Below the pieces are notes generated by a model that saw only the letters and a list, made by a program, of their open reading frames with translations, was not told the DNA's origin and made no database searches. The translations under genes were made by a program, and so were the position numbers. A stretch of 64,000 nucleotides of DNA. It comes from a virus. The DNA is taken from the IMG/VR virus record IMGVR_UViG_3300036770_005504, positions 1 to 64,000 of that record, one strand, 5' to 3'. Shown one piece after another: positions 24,858 through 32,447 of this stretch (within the stretch, counting starts at the first letter, position 1; each line of letters opens with the position of its first letter).

Positions 24858-25130
24858 GTGAAAAAACAACATATCCCTATTCATATAAGACGTCAAGTCA
24901 TAGAACGAGATGGGCTTTATTGTGTGTATTGTGATGATGATTTGTCCGACCAAGAAGTTCATCTTGACCATATTATCCCCGAAAGTCAAAGTGGTCCCAC
25001 TACAGTGGACAATCTACAAGTAACTTGTCGACGATGCAATACTGCCAAAGGTGTGTTGACTGAAGACGAGTTTGTTAATAGACTACGTATAAGAGCACAA
25101 AATATCTTATGGCGCCTGGGATCAAAATAA
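24858..25130 (+). CDS. Small HNH endonuclease
   Basis: 90 residues with a GTG start. CVYCDDDL and CRRCNTAKG give the two zinc-knuckle Cys pairs, and VHLDHIIPES gives the HNH catalytic His, with the Asn in VDNLQ. Stand-alone HNH proteins of this size in phages act in homing or packaging. It may be expressed late as a leaderless message. Confidence 0.85.
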   Translation: MKKQHIPIHIRRQVIERDGLYCVYCDDDLSDQEVHLDHIIPESQSGPTTVDNLQVTCRRCNTAKGVLTEDEFVNRLRIRAQNILWRLGSK

Positions 25131-25160
25131 TTGCTGTATCTCTCGAATCAATAATAAAAA

Positions 25161-25168
25161 CATAAATA
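25161..25168 (+). promoter_or_regulatory. Late promoter (CATAAATA)
   Basis: +1 is predicted near 25174, giving a short leader with GGGAGA at 25179-25184. That site is well placed for initiation at 25191, which supports the upstream start of the next gene. Confidence 0.55.
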
Positions 25169-25190
25169 TTGTTATATCGGGAGAATTAAA

Positions 25191-26900
25191 ATTTTACTAC
25201 GAGAATTTGATCAATTAGGAGAACGATCTCCACAACCTCGTGGATTTCGAAAATATCAAGATTCGAGCATTAGAGGGCCGCAGGGGCAGGATCTAGTGAT
25301 CAATAGTCGTGGTGAAGTTGGATATCTAAAAAGGTCAGGGCGTGCCACTAACTTTGTGCCCTTTGATCCAGTAGTGGCAAAACAACAACAAGATGACCGA
25401 TGGAAAATGGAACCCAGTCGGGCTCAACAGACTGCTGCTGAACCAGTGGCAGATCGGTCATCTACCACAGGTGGCGCGGCATTTTTACCTGGGCGAGCTG
25501 CAAAACAACGAGCACAAGGGCTTACTACACCGGATCCTAAATTGCAACAACAATTTGCACGTGGTGTAGCATCAGTTATACCGGGTGTAAGTTCGGCCGC
25601 AGATGTCTACGATGCATATCGAAGTGCCAAGGCCGGAGAATACGGAAAAGCTGCTTTACAAGCAGGTGCAGCAGGTTTGGGGGTAGTGCCTGGGGTAGCA
25701 GTCGGTCGAGCAATTGCAGCACCGTATCGATCGGCCCGAACTGCAACTGGCCCTTCACGGGCAGCATCTACTGCAACAAAACCAGCTGATCCCAGTGCTC
25801 GGGATATAGCAGCAGGTGAAGTAAGTGGACCACCGAGTATTGCTAGACCATCTGCTGTAACTCGTCAAGAACCCACATTAACCGATCCCAACATCAGCAG
25901 TGCTCAAGCAACCCGAGGACGCCAGGAACCCACCGGAGCAGGGCCTACCATATCCGATATTGGTGTATCAGGTCAGTATGATCCTATGCTGAACACTGTG
26001 GTCAAAACACCAAGAAAAGTTGAACCTTATCTTTCTTCTAGCCCAAATATCAAGACAGGAAGAAAGGAACCCGATCTACCAACTAAACCTAGAATTCAAA
26101 GAAAACCTGGTGAAACTCCAGCTGATGCAATAAAACGTGTACAAAGTCAATCAGCAGCCTCTGCAATAAGACCCACTTCTACTACAACACCTGGTGTATC
26201 TATTAATCCTGTAGACGATTTGTCACCAAGCACAGGAAGATCAACTTCGACAATTAAACCAACAATGTCTCAAGCAGCAGCATCGGCAATATCAACTGCA
26301 GCCGCACCGTCCCTTCCAACAACACGAGCAGCACCAACCACACCTGAATTACAACCAGCTAGATCAACTCGAGCAGCACCAACCACACCTGAATTACAAC
26401 CAGCTAGATCAACTCGAGCAGCACCAACCACACCTGAATTACAACCAGCTAGATCAACTCGAGCAGCACCAACCACACCTGAATTACAACCAGCTAGATC
26501 AGCCACAACAGCACCAACTACACCAAGAACAGAACCAACTACACCAAAACCAGAACCAGCTAGATCAGCCACAGCAGCACCAACTACACCAAGACCAGAA
26601 CCAACTACACCAAAATCAGAGCCAGCTAGATCAGCCACAGTGAGCCCTAAGACTTCAGATCAGTCTACAGAATTTAAACCACAAACTCCATCGGGCGGTG
26701 GCGTTGGCGACGATGTTAGATTAAGAGCAATGCAATATCTGTCTGGATTAAGACCAGATGCCAGCGGTAAAGTTAATCCTAACCCACCAGGCATTAATCC
26801 AGCAGCTTGGAGTCCAGAACAATTATCTCAATATAATACTGTCAAAGAACACACTGACGATCAAGAGTTAAACCGTATCATGGTTCTGTCAGGTAGATAA
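25191..26900 (+). CDS. Late protein with Thr/Pro repeat and membrane-like Gly/Ala region
   Basis: About 569 residues if it starts at ATT (25191), or 534 from a GTG at 25296. The upstream start is favoured by GGGAGA six bases before it, the late promoter at 25161, and an N-terminus (x-LLREF) like the capsid-targeting starts at 50-55 kb. Residues about 125-190 (GVASVIPGVSSAADVYDAY, GAAGLGVVPGVAVGRAIA) look like a helical hairpin of the kind seen before toxin domains or in membrane-active proteins. A Thr/Pro-rich repeat follows, then a 70-residue C-terminal domain. Possibly a virion or ejection protein. No family recognised. Confidence 0.6.
   Translation: MLLREFDQLGERSPQPRGFRKYQDSSIRGPQGQDLVINSRGEVGYLKRSGRATNFVPFDPVVAKQQQDDRWKMEPSRAQQTAAEPVADRSSTTGGAAFLPGRAAKQRAQGLTTPDPKLQQQFARGVASVIPGVSSAADVYDAYRSAKAGEYGKAALQAGAAGLGVVPGVAVGRAIAAPYRSARTATGPSRAASTATKPADPSARDIAAGEVSGPPSIARPSAVTRQEPTLTDPNISSAQATRGRQEPTGAGPTISDIGVSGQYDPMLNTVVKTPRKVEPYLSSSPNIKTGRKEPDLPTKPRIQRKPGETPADAIKRVQSQSAASAIRPTSTTTPGVSINPVDDLSPSTGRSTSTIKPTMSQAAASAISTAAAPSLPTTRAAPTTPELQPARSTRAAPTTPELQPARSTRAAPTTPELQPARSTRAAPTTPELQPARSATTAPTTPRTEPTTPKPEPARSATAAPTTPRPEPTTPKSEPARSATVSPKTSDQSTEFKPQTPSGGGVGDDVRLRAMQYLSGLRPDASGKVNPNPPGINPAAWSPEQLSQYNTVKEHTDDQELNRIMVLSGR
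26325..26504 (+). repeat. Four tandem exact 45-bp repeats
   Basis: Units begin at 26325, 26370, 26415 and 26460 and encode RAAPTTPELQPARST. Two degenerate, longer units continue to about 26640. The DNA identity suggests recent expansion by slippage or recombination. The repeat is coding, with no CRISPR-like spacers. Confidence 0.95.
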
Positions 26901-27491
26901 AACAATTTGACAAATATGTTCGAGGCGTTCTAAATGTTCAAATGCACGCCATGGACTAGTGTCTACAGCAATCGCACCATGACGATCCATACCAATGATA
27001 TTGTATTTTAGACTTCCATCTTCCTGCACCCCGATATTTTCAATACAGGCATCTGCTAATTCTTGAGTAATAGGCGGAATCATGGGCACTGTGGGTCCTA
27101 CACTGGTATACCTGCTGAGTTCCGGAAACTCATCTACTAATTTTTGTAGATCGATACCTCGATACATGGCAGCATTGATATAAGTGGGGTGCATATGTAA
27201 AACCACACGCACGTCGGTATTGATTTTTCTTTGCAGTCCCCAGTGCATAGGGATTTCGCCGCTGGGTTCTAATTGTGAGCTGATATCGGTGTATTTCATT
27301 TCATACCAATTGTGTTCACCAATTCCGATTTTTTTAAACATATCGGGTTGTAGTGTTTGTTTTCTAACACCCTTGGGAGTGATGTGAAAATGATCTACAG
27401 TGTTATATCGTAGACTGGCATTACCATCTCGGGTGGTAATCCAGCCACGACGATAACCTTCTCGAAAAATTTCTCCAATTGTTTCTAACAT
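26889..27491 (-). CDS. Class II aldolase/adducin-family protein
   Basis: 200 residues. TTRDGNASLRY, PSGEIPMHW (catalytic Glu region) and VVLHMHPTYINAAMY (zinc HxH) with a late IGMDRHGAIAVD (third zinc His) follow the fuculose/ribulose-phosphate aldolase order. Members cleave or epimerise sugar phosphates. The phage role is unknown. It lies directly after a 51-residue gene, and its end overlaps the end of the plus-strand late protein by 12 bases. Confidence 0.85.
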   Translation of the reverse strand: MLETIGEIFREGYRRGWITTRDGNASLRYNTVDHFHITPKGVRKQTLQPDMFKKIGIGEHNWYEMKYTDISSQLEPSGEIPMHWGLQRKINTDVRVVLHMHPTYINAAMYRGIDLQKLVDEFPELSRYTSVGPTVPMIPPITQELADACIENIGVQEDGSLKYNIIGMDRHGAIAVDTSPWRAFEHLERLEHICQIVLST

Positions 27492-27494
27492 AAT

Positions 27495-27650
27495 TTAGCC
27501 CTTGGGTTTGGCGTCAAACGCATCAAAGCATTCTTTGATAAATTTTACCACACGACGATGCGTGTCAAAAATATATTCTCGACTTTCATCTTCGTCATTG
27601 ACTACTACAATATATCCATTTGCTACCTTGCGGATTTCGATTGATTCCAT
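27495..27650 (-). CDS. Small hypothetical protein (51 aa)
   Basis: ATG at 27648-27650, 51 residues (begins MESIEIRKVANGYIVVV), acidic then basic, probably a small beta-hairpin plus helix. It ends 3 bases before the aldolase start and is likely co-transcribed. Confidence 0.65.
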   Translation of the reverse strand: MESIEIRKVANGYIVVVNDEDESREYIFDTHRRVVKFIKECFDAFDAKPKG

Positions 27651-27667
27651 GATTGTTCTTTCGATGA

Positions 27668-27880
27668 TTAATATTTAAGAGACAACATAATAGCATGTGT
27701 TTGATCTTGTAATTCAACCTGTATCGTTTGGTCTATAGGTTGAGTAGTTATACGCCAATCTTTACCGCCATACCATAAATGTAAATAATAAGTTTGTTGA
27801 CTGATCTGAGTCTGACAATATTTTGAAATTTCTGATCGATGCTGACTATTAAATTTTAAAATATATTGAAACTTAGACAT
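27668..27880 (-). CDS. Small hypothetical protein
   Basis: About 70 residues from MSKFQYILKF; an earlier in-frame start adds eight residues. Beta-rich, no known family. It is followed closely by the 51-residue gene. Confidence 0.5.
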   Translation of the reverse strand: MSKFQYILKFNSQHRSEISKYCQTQISQQTYYLHLWYGGKDWRITTQPIDQTIQVELQDQTHAIMLSLKY

Positions 27881-27935
27881 ATAACAAATATAGCATAAAA
27901 TCAATCATTGAATCAATTTTTTTGGCAAAATCGTT

Positions 27936-27967
27936 AAAAAAAAGAAAGGTTCCATTATGGAACCTTT
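27936..27967 (-). terminator. Rho-independent terminator
   Basis: On the minus strand a perfect hairpin (AAAGGTTCCA stem, short TAA-type loop, 27945-27967) is followed by CTTTTTTTT. It ends transcription of the barrel-protein gene at 27988. Confidence 0.9.
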
Positions 27968-27987
27968 GTTATCAATGGAAATAAGAT

Positions 27988-28434
27988 TTAAAAGTTATAC
28001 TTTAGTCCTACGCCCACACTAGTTCCGTTGTGCACTTTCATACTACCACCTCCTACATTTCGTCGCAGATCAGCGGCAACAGAAATGTTTTTGTATAGTG
28101 GCATCGATGCGCCCAAACCGACCACACTGGTTAGACCATCTTTGGCAGTATCACTGGTAATATAACTAGCACCGAATTGTCCTTCTACAGTTAGCCCGGC
28201 CACCTGAAGTAGTTGATAGCCTGCAACCAAAGACAGTTGGTTTTGTTCACCCACTGCCACATCATATCGTTCTGCTGATGCAGAGAGGCTAAATTTTTGC
28301 CAAGAATCGGTGACAGACACAGATACACCATTGAGGTCATTGGTGACATCTCGACTATAGCCCACACCAAAATCCACAGCAGAAGCAGTGTTCAATGCTG
28401 ACAACAAAGCAAGAGTAATAAGTGGTTTTTTCAT
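27988..28434 (-). CDS. Outer-membrane beta-barrel-like exported protein
   Basis: 148 residues with a signal peptide ending ASA near residue 19. Alternating amphipathic strands with many Gly/Ser turns and a C-terminal Phe (LKYNF) are the hallmark of small outer-membrane barrels recognised by Bam. It has its own terminator, so it is probably a single-gene unit. A phage-made barrel could change receptor exposure or permeability (inference). Confidence 0.7.
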   Translation of the reverse strand: MKKPLITLALLSALNTASAVDFGVGYSRDVTNDLNGVSVSVTDSWQKFSLSASAERYDVAVGEQNQLSLVAGYQLLQVAGLTVEGQFGASYITSDTAKDGLTSVVGLGASMPLYKNISVAADLRRNVGGGSMKVHNGTSVGVGLKYNF

Positions 28435-28484
28435 ATAGTTTCCTTTTTGTTTAGTATATACCTATATAATTTCGCATGAGTTTT

Positions 28485-28805
28485 TTATTGAGCAACACGG
28501 ACATCAGTGTTCAGTGAAGGGCAATACTCTCGAATCAGTTCGCGTTCGCGTTGATGAGCTTGAGTTTTGCCACGAACAGTATCAATGATACTGACAACAA
28601 ATGATTCAACACCGTGTTCGCGGATAGCTTGATATAGCTTCCATCCGTGGCTTTCGCTACGAGCACGATAAACATGTTTGTTCCAACGAACCATAACACT
28701 GCGATTGACTGTGGATTGAGTTTTGGCTGTGACACCGATATAAAACTCTTGCCCACATTCCAACATGTAGATGATATGGGTCCGGTCGCTGCGTTTTTTT
28801 CTCAT
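28485..28805 (-). CDS. GIY-YIG nuclease-like protein
   Basis: 106 residues. [16 protein letters not shown] is a variant of the GIY-YIG core, [12 protein letters not shown] holds the catalytic Arg and His region, and a Glu occurs later (RERELIREY). There is no DNA-binding domain. It may be a homing or repair nuclease remnant. Its ATG sits at the expected +1 of a consensus sigma-70 promoter. Confidence 0.72.
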   Translation of the reverse strand: MRKKRSDRTHIIYMLECGQEFYIGVTAKTQSTVNRSVMVRWNKHVYRARSESHGWKLYQAIREHGVESFVVSIIDTVRGKTQAHQRERELIREYCPSLNTDVRVAQ

Positions 28806-28811
28806 GTTGTA

Positions 28812-28840
28812 ATTATACGATCAAGTGTGATTTTTGTCAA
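28812..28840 (-). promoter_or_regulatory. Consensus sigma-70 promoter
   Basis: Minus strand TTGACA (28835-28840), 17-base spacer, TATAAT (28812-28817). A perfect host-type promoter, probably early. The predicted +1 falls on the GIY-YIG ATG. Confidence 0.85.
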
Positions 28841-28921
28841 GTCAATTTTTACAAATTCTGTAAAAATTTTGTTACAAAACTACAACTTCAACTACTATTA
28901 TACAGGAATAGTCTTTTTTGG

Positions 28922-29296
28922 TCAAGTGTTTTTTCGATAATTTTTTAAAAAACATTCAAGATCGTTGTATAGCGACATCCAGAAAATTTCTTGACTGTCA
29001 CCAAACATACAAATATCTAGACATGAAATTTTTGGTTCAACATGATAGAAAAATGGGGTGCTAAATGCTCTATCTAATGCCAATACATTAGATAAAGTCA
29101 TATTTTTATAGAGTTTTAGTTTCAGATGATGTTGTGGTAGTTCACTAAATGTGTTGAAAAGATAGTGTCCTGTATTGGTCAATCTAAAACTATTGACATT
29201 GGGATTCAACCAGATTTGCAATTTTTCTGTATCAAACAGTTGGTCTTGTTTGGCCAGTTGGTTTAAAATATACTGATGATAATCATCTTTAGTCAT
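28922..29296 (-). CDS. Hypothetical phage protein
   Basis: 124 residues, soluble. The second half (TPFFYHVEPKISCLDICMFG) looks like a small alpha/beta domain. It overlaps the next upstream gene by 8 bases. No family recognised. Confidence 0.6.
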   Translation of the reverse strand: MTKDDYHQYILNQLAKQDQLFDTEKLQIWLNPNVNSFRLTNTGHYLFNTFSELPQHHLKLKLYKNMTLSNVLALDRAFSTPFFYHVEPKISCLDICMFGDSQEIFWMSLYNDLECFLKNYRKNT

Positions 29297-29582
29297 CTGG
29301 ATAAATTTTTTGTCCAGCTCGTAACAGCACCACTGAAAATTTATCAGTTTTAAATTGTGTATTTAATTTTTTTGCCAGATTAATTGCATGACCTTTGTTG
29401 CTGAAACTGACTTTGCGATATTTAGGACCGGGCACACTGGTCAACAAGTAGCAGGTTTTTAAATTTATAGGTTGTTCATTATAAAAAACAGCCCAAATTC
29501 CCTCACTGGCTAATACTTGTTCACTGCGATAGTTGTTACGATTTGTGATCTCTGCGATGATTTTGGGCTTGGGTCTACTCAC
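29289..29582 (-). CDS. Conserved small phage protein
   Basis: 97 residues, basic, with segments EGIWAVFYNEQPINLKT and KYRKVSFSNKGHAINLAKKL that I associate with uncharacterised T4-like phage proteins. Function unknown. Confidence 0.65.
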   Translation of the reverse strand: MSRPKPKIIAEITNRNNYRSEQVLASEGIWAVFYNEQPINLKTCYLLTSVPGPKYRKVSFSNKGHAINLAKKLNTQFKTDKFSVVLLRAGQKIYPDD

Positions 29583-29614
29583 TGATATTTCCTTGAATTA
29601 TATCTACAGTTTAT

Positions 29615-29818
29615 TTATCGAAAATTTCCGCCGGACAGATCAACATTAATTTTTTCCTGTGTAGATGATTTGGATGACAGTTCCTCGACTCGATTCAATA
29701 AACGAGTTATATCCAATAAAAGATTTTTAGCGTCCTTCATAGACATAGAAAAGTCGTGTCGGCCACGTAATTCCTGTGAAGACACTTGGTCGATAAATTT
29801 ATTGATATACAAACTCAT
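29615..29818 (-). CDS. Small phage protein
   Basis: 67 residues, largely helical (KDAKNLLLDITRLLNRVEEL), possibly a short coiled coil. Coupled by a 4-base overlap to the MazG-like gene upstream. Confidence 0.65.
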   Translation of the reverse strand: MSLYINKFIDQVSSQELRGRHDFSMSMKDAKNLLLDITRLLNRVEELSSKSSTQEKINVDLSGGNFR

Positions 29819-30189
29819 AGTGGTTTAGTCAAATATTTTTTCAGTTCAGGAGGTTGCCAGCCCACGGGCTTAAGGATTTTTCCATCTTCTCTTTTTCTCA
29901 CCAGACCGGTGCTACGGTCGATTTTGGCAAAATTAGTTGACATAACTTCTTTCCACGCTCCTTCGCCGTCGGATCCCATACTATGGATAGCACCAATGGT
30001 CACTACCAAAATATCGATCAGTGCATCCAACATTTCCTCGTGATCGTTGTCTTTGTTGGCTGCGAATAATTCGTTGTATTCTTCTTTGATCAAATTTAGA
30101 TATAGATCAAATTGTTTATGATTAAATTCGTTGACTGTTTGACCGCAAGCTCGCATAAATTTTTCTTGGTCACGAAACACGTTTGACAT
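29815..30189 (-). CDS. MazG/HisE-like nucleotide pyrophosphohydrolase
   Basis: 124 residues. LIKEEYNELFAA (E-x-x-E) and EEMLDALIDILVVTIG (E-x-x-D) are the metal-binding helices of the all-alpha NTP pyrophosphatase superfamily. It would hydrolyse nucleoside triphosphates or alarmone-like nucleotides. A second member lies at 33309. Confidence 0.8.
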   Translation of the reverse strand: MSNVFRDQEKFMRACGQTVNEFNHKQFDLYLNLIKEEYNELFAANKDNDHEEMLDALIDILVVTIGAIHSMGSDGEGAWKEVMSTNFAKIDRSTGLVRKREDGKILKPVGWQPPELKKYLTKPL

Positions 30190-30197
30190 GATTTTCC

Positions 30198-30644
30198 TTA
30201 TTTAATTTCAGTATTTTGTGCAGATTGACAAGTATAAAAGGGTCCTTGATATGGATATCGATTAATAGATATCAACTTGGGATTTTGTATCACAGACCAA
30301 TCATCTCGAAATTTGATTCGATACCAACCGGCAGCGAACCAACATCGACTTTTTCTTTGTTTAGTAAACAATGGCAATTTCCTTTTCAAGTCCCATACAG
30401 CATTATATGCTGGACATCCGGTATCAAATCCATAGACTTGATTTGAGTTTTGTGGTTTTTTAAAATTAATTTTTTCAAAAACTACATCATTTTTCTGTAT
30501 AGACTGAATGTTCTTTGCTGTAAATTTTTGGTTACCGATTGTGATCGAATAGCCTTGCCCCAAAGATTTAATGTTTCCTATTTTTTCTTGATCTTTTTGT
30601 AATATCCAAAATTCATTTTTTAATACTGGTTTCGCTACTATCAT
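30198..30644 (-). CDS. Conserved T4-like phage protein
   Basis: 148 residues. Segments FDTGCPAYNAVWDLKRKLPLF and RCWFAAGWYRIKF are, as I recall, conserved in uncharacterised T4-like phage proteins found next to the RNase H gene. It overlaps that gene by 32 bases. Function unknown. Confidence 0.7.
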   Translation of the reverse strand: MIVAKPVLKNEFWILQKDQEKIGNIKSLGQGYSITIGNQKFTAKNIQSIQKNDVVFEKINFKKPQNSNQVYGFDTGCPAYNAVWDLKRKLPLFTKQRKSRCWFAAGWYRIKFRDDWSVIQNPKLISINRYPYQGPFYTCQSAQNTEIK

Positions 30645-31638
30645 CTAGTATCCCTTGATATTTTTGATTTAACCATCGACCATATTGTTCAGATGATTCA
30701 CTGAGTTTTATCAGTTCAAATTTTCCACAAAACTTAATAAATTTCGTGCCCACTTGTCCAACATCTTGTGTGCGAATTTGTGTTTGTATTGCTTGATCCA
30801 CTGCTTGTTTGACCCAGTCTGGTTGAGCACGAAGATCAATCAATACTCGATTGCGTTGATAGTCATCAATTACTCGATGCTCAATGCCCAAATGATCTAC
30901 CCATCTTTGTAGCATGAGATTGTTCCATGCAAAACCTCGATGATTTCGATCTTGGAATGCTTCAAGCAACCCAATTTTATTTTTACTACTTTTCAGTCTT
31001 ACATTGGGATAAGCTGAAAAAATATTGTCGGTGGGATCACCTCGCATACATTTCTCAAATAATAACCATTCGGGGTCGGGCACGGGGCGTGGTTGTCGAG
31101 TCCGTCGGTCGCGACATAATTGTCCTTTGGAATCAAATATTCCTTCCACGGTGATTAATTCGTCAGTGATACCGTTATATTGTCGAACAGTGGGCGTCAA
31201 CAATTGCACAAAATCAGTGTCACTGCTGATAATTACATGTTCATCATTGGGATGCAATGCAATCCACCTAGCAATGATATCATCGGCTTCGGCATTGGGG
31301 TGTTGAATCACTGAGCAATTGGTTTGATTTTTAAGGTATTCAACAAAACGATCATAAGTTTCCCAAAACAATTGATCTTCTTTTTGTTGAGATGCGGTTT
31401 GTGCTGCTCTAGCAACTGCACGATTTTTTTTGTAAGGCTCATAATGATCTTTTCGCCAACTACGTCCTTCTAGTGCAAACATGATATGATCTGCAGGAAA
31501 CTGTCGACAAATTCGATTGATAGAGCTCATTGTGATATGTAGTGCATATCCGATTTTTTCATTGTCATCTGATGCTCGACTGGCAGTATGTCTTGCCCGA
31601 AAAAATGTATTGGCTGTGTCTATAAGAAGATATCGCAT
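30613..31638 (-). CDS. rnh: RNase H / 5'-3' flap exonuclease
   Basis: 341 residues. LLIDTANTFFRARH at the N-terminus, MFALEGRSWRKDHYEPYKKNR, EADDIIARW and IISSDTDFVQLL are the acidic metal sites and helical arch of the FEN/RNase H (T4 Rnh) family, and the region RGDPTDNIFSAYPNV is the helix-hairpin-helix lead. It removes RNA primers from lagging-strand fragments. It is part of the replication set with the polymerase and clamp. Confidence 0.88.
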   Translation of the reverse strand: MRYLLIDTANTFFRARHTASRASDDNEKIGYALHITMSSINRICRQFPADHIMFALEGRSWRKDHYEPYKKNRAVARAAQTASQQKEDQLFWETYDRFVEYLKNQTNCSVIQHPNAEADDIIARWIALHPNDEHVIISSDTDFVQLLTPTVRQYNGITDELITVEGIFDSKGQLCRDRRTRQPRPVPDPEWLLFEKCMRGDPTDNIFSAYPNVRLKSSKNKIGLLEAFQDRNHRGFAWNNLMLQRWVDHLGIEHRVIDDYQRNRVLIDLRAQPDWVKQAVDQAIQTQIRTQDVGQVGTKFIKFCGKFELIKLSESSEQYGRWLNQKYQGILDDSSETSIKK

Positions 31639-31696
31639 GATTTAGGATGGTTTCTCTAATTTGAGAAAAATATTATAATATAATATTTCTAATGCG
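31639..31696 (-). other. Intergenic A/T palindrome upstream of RNase H
   Basis: A short inverted repeat centred near 31679 (ten-base AAATATTATA arms) contains TATAAT on the minus strand. It could be part of a promoter or a weak terminator. The evidence is slight. Confidence 0.3.
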
Positions 31697-31888
31697 TCAA
31701 CTAATTTTGTGGACCTTGTTGGTCAATGTTAACCAAACCACCATGGGTTGGTGATTTGTGGTAATTGTTATTTGTCGATAGTTACCAACAAAACTCCATT
31801 CATTGCCAGGTGCGCCCCAATTTTCTCGACATGATCTCAATGTTTCGACTATATGGGATTGTGTTCCTTTGATAGTGATATTTGACAT
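31697..31888 (-). CDS. Small hypothetical phage protein
   Basis: 63 residues, starting from an ATG that overlaps the upstream stop (TGATG). Contains WGAPGNEWSFVGNYRQI. Unknown function. Confidence 0.6.
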   Translation of the reverse strand: MSNITIKGTQSHIVETLRSCRENWGAPGNEWSFVGNYRQITITTNHQPMVVWLTLTNKVHKIS

Positions 31889-32262
31889 CAACTGATCTCT
31901 GATCGATTATTACCGATTTTTTTATCTTTGATAAAATTGGGCGAGTTATTAAAATTAATAGCTTGTTCTTGTTCCCATGTTTCCATGACCACATGTCGAC
32001 AAATATTTTGAAACCAACGATCTACAATTTCGTTGTCGCGGTCCTCCTTTTTAAGTTGATACCCAGCACGAATCAAGTCAGCTACAAATTTATCGTTCCA
32101 GTCCAATTCAAAACTGCCTTGGTGAGGATTATCTATATCAAGTTCGAAACTGACAATTTTGATATAGGGTTCACCTCGTTCCGTGGCCAATTGTTTGGCT
32201 GATTTTTCATCAGTGGTTGTGTTTGACGATTTCTTACTAAATTTTTTAAACCAATTCCACAT
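31888..32262 (-). CDS. Conserved T4-like phage protein
   Basis: About 124 residues from MWNWFKKF. The core segments PYIKIVSFELD and SFELDWNDKFVADLIRAGY, and DRWFQNICRHVV, are conserved among uncharacterised T4-like phage proteins as I recall. No known activity. Confidence 0.7.
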   Translation of the reverse strand: MWNWFKKFSKKSSNTTTDEKSAKQLATERGEPYIKIVSFELDIDNPHQGSFELDWNDKFVADLIRAGYQLKKEDRDNEIVDRWFQNICRHVVMETWEQEQAINFNNSPNFIKDKKIGNNRSEIS

Positions 32263-32264
32263 GG

Positions 32265-32447
32265 TTACCAACTTTCGATATCAGTGATATCAATTTTAAT
32301 TTTTGATTTAGATTCAAACTCAGCAGTGACTACAGATCCAATTCCACTGGAATTATCGAATATCAAATCTACATGATCAGGGTCATATTTTTCGAAAATT
32401 TCTAGTAATTTTTTAAATTCACCACGAGTCATTCGAAAAGATTTCAT
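32265..32447 (-). CDS. Small hypothetical phage protein
   Basis: 60 residues if it starts at the ATG overlapping the QueE stop (TAATG). An N-terminal helix is followed by a beta hairpin (VVTAEFESKSKIKIDIT). Function unknown. Confidence 0.55.
   Translation of the reverse strand: MKSFRMTRGEFKKLLEIFEKYDPDHVDLIFDNSSGIGSVVTAEFESKSKIKIDITDIESW

Noticed and set aside
26325-26504. CRISPR array
   Set aside because: The units are contiguous 45-bp coding repeats in one protein frame, with no spacers.
26270-26638. Minus-strand frame opposite the tandem repeat
   Set aside because: It is a low-complexity shadow of the Thr/Pro repeat with no start signal.
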